Shown here piece after piece: positions 63,251-64,000 of a stretch of 64,000 bases of DNA. Both the position numbers and the translations under genes were made by a program. Within the stretch, counting starts at the first letter, position 1. Each line of letters begins with the position of its first letter. The notes under the pieces were generated by a model. The model was not told the DNA's origin and searched no databases. It worked only from the letters and a program-made list of their open reading frames with translations. Source of the DNA: Rhodohalobacter halophilus (GTDB lineage Bacteria > Bacteroidota > Rhodothermia > Balneolales > Balneolaceae); contig NZ_MDWE01000007.1 in the NCBI RefSeq assembly GCF_001715195.1, forward strand, positions 1-64,000. The letters run 5' to 3'.

Positions 63251-64000
63251 ATGAAAGCTCAAAGTATTACATCTTTTCTTATTACATCATTACTGATGTC
63301 GGCCCTCCTGCTTATTCCATTCTCTGATGGAATGTCTCAAAACAACTGGAATACCTCAACTGAGAAGGAGGAACGCCCGCTCTTTACCGAACATTTCACT
63401 CCACAAGAGTTTGCTGATCGGCGTAATCAGGTTTATAATGAAATAGGGGGGAGTGCTTTTGCCGTCATTCAGGGCGCACCGATGCCGATGGGTTTTCAAT
63501 TTTTTCGCCAGAACAACGAGTTTTACTATCTCACCGGCATCAAATCTCCTTATGCCTACCTGATATTGGATGGAGCCTCAGGGAGTGCTACCGTTTATCT
63601 ACAGGATCGAAACGAACGACGAGAGTATGGCGAAGGGAAAGTACTCTCTTATCAGGACGCGGATTTGGTGAAAGAGCTTTCCGGAATTGATGAGGTGAAA
63701 CATATCACAGATTTGAAGCGTGATTTAGAGGAGTTGAATCAGAATTCTGCATACAGCACGGTTTATACTCATATGAGTCCGTACGAAAACCTGGGAGTTA
63801 CAAGGTCTATTGCAAACCGAACCCTCGGTGATCGCGAGAACGATCCATTTGATGAGAGACCCGGACGACACCTGGAATTTATTCGTCACCTTGAAGAAAT
63901 GACCGCAAATCTGGCAATGGAGAACCTGGACCCGATTACAGATGAGATGAGAAAAATCAAAAGTTCTGCTGAAATAGCACTGATTACAAAATCGAGTGAT
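63251..64000 (+). CDS. Exported Xaa-Pro aminopeptidase (M24, aminopeptidase P), 3' end beyond the window
   Basis: Partial gene: 250 codons are open to the window end. ATG at 63251 begins a signal peptide (LLMSALLLIPFS) with cleavage near residue 29, so this is an exported form. The mature start has the aminopeptidase P N-terminal domain: FTPQEFADRRNQVYNEIG, then FQFFRQNNEFYYLTGI, the substrate-recognition segment, and the KSSAEIALITKSS linker that begins the catalytic pita-bread domain. The metal-binding Asp/His/Glu residues lie beyond the window. It removes N-terminal residues before proline. Divergent from cysE across 163 bp. Confidence 0.88.
   Translation, partial: MKAQSITSFLITSLLMSALLLIPFSDGMSQNNWNTSTEKEERPLFTEHFTPQEFADRRNQVYNEIGGSAFAVIQGAPMPMGFQFFRQNNEFYYLTGIKSPYAYLILDGASGSATVYLQDRNERREYGEGKVLSYQDADLVKELSGIDEVKHITDLKRDLEELNQNSAYSTVYTHMSPYENLGVTRSIANRTLGDRENDPFDERPGRHLEFIRHLEEMTANLAMENLDPITDEMRKIKSSAEIALITKSSD

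Overview
The window looks like chromosomal DNA of a marine or halophilic member of the Bacteroidota–Balneolota–Rhodothermota group, most likely family Balneolaceae. This is inferred from gene content and style, not from a marker gene. Supporting signs are a very large HExxH lipoprotein metalloprotease of the DUF5117/DUF5118 type, an M14 peptidase with a glutamine-amidotransferase-like tail, a TonB-linked receptor with a carboxypeptidase-regulatory-like N-terminus, monomeric NADP isocitrate dehydrogenase, long (416 aa) IspH, a DUF4834-like protein, many lipoproteins, and starts that mostly lack Shine-Dalgarno sequences. No tRNA, rRNA, CRISPR array, prophage or transposase gene was found.

Layout. 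0.4-7.3 kb: glycosidase, DinB-like, YtoQ, tyrA, uvrB, a phospholipid-methyltransferase-like gene and aat, with aat bracketed by short palindromes. 7.5-22.4 kb: exported hydrolases (DUF5117 metalloprotease, 5'-nucleotidase, M14 and M16 peptidases), sterol desaturase, a DEAD-box helicase and CstA. 22.6-30.8 kb: ispH, a cdaR/dciA/recF cluster, eno, a HAD phosphatase, an outer-membrane protein, an unknown small protein and prmC. 30.8-35.0 kb: a probable replication origin with three perfect DnaA boxes, then dnaA-folB-folK-dNK-DUF4834-TPR on one strand. 35-49.5 kb: icd, secG, an MscS channel, a SRAP protein without its catalytic residues, a CPBP protease, a DEAD-box-derived protein without ATPase motifs, a sodium symporter with a possible 31-aa partner peptide, gdh, a 2H phosphoesterase, dinB, a beta-propeller lipoprotein and a YdjM-like membrane protein. 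49.7-52.2 kb: an ECF sigma / anti-sigma / tandemly duplicated secreted protein operon. 53-60.7 kb: periplasmic adaptor, two MacB-like permeases without an ATPase, a porin and a TonB-dependent receptor. 61-64 kb: cysM, cysE and the start of an M24 aminopeptidase P cut by the window edge.

How the parts fit. The centre is an origin-proximal replication and repair neighbourhood (dnaA, recF, dciA; uvrB and dinB further out). The ECF operon and the efflux operon may form one envelope-stress unit: each is preceded by an ECF-like AAAC/GAAAC...CGT(C/A) element 36-37 nt before its first gene. cysE and cysM make cysteine from serine. Intergenic spaces carry several families of short palindromic repeats, including a possible 219-bp MITE/REPIN-like element.

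The best candidates for new biology are the inactive-looking helicase and SRAP proteins 1 kb apart, the duplicated secreted protein encoded with its sigma factor, the symporter micropeptide and the ATPase-less permease pair. Every functional call is from reading the sequence by eye; no database search was run.
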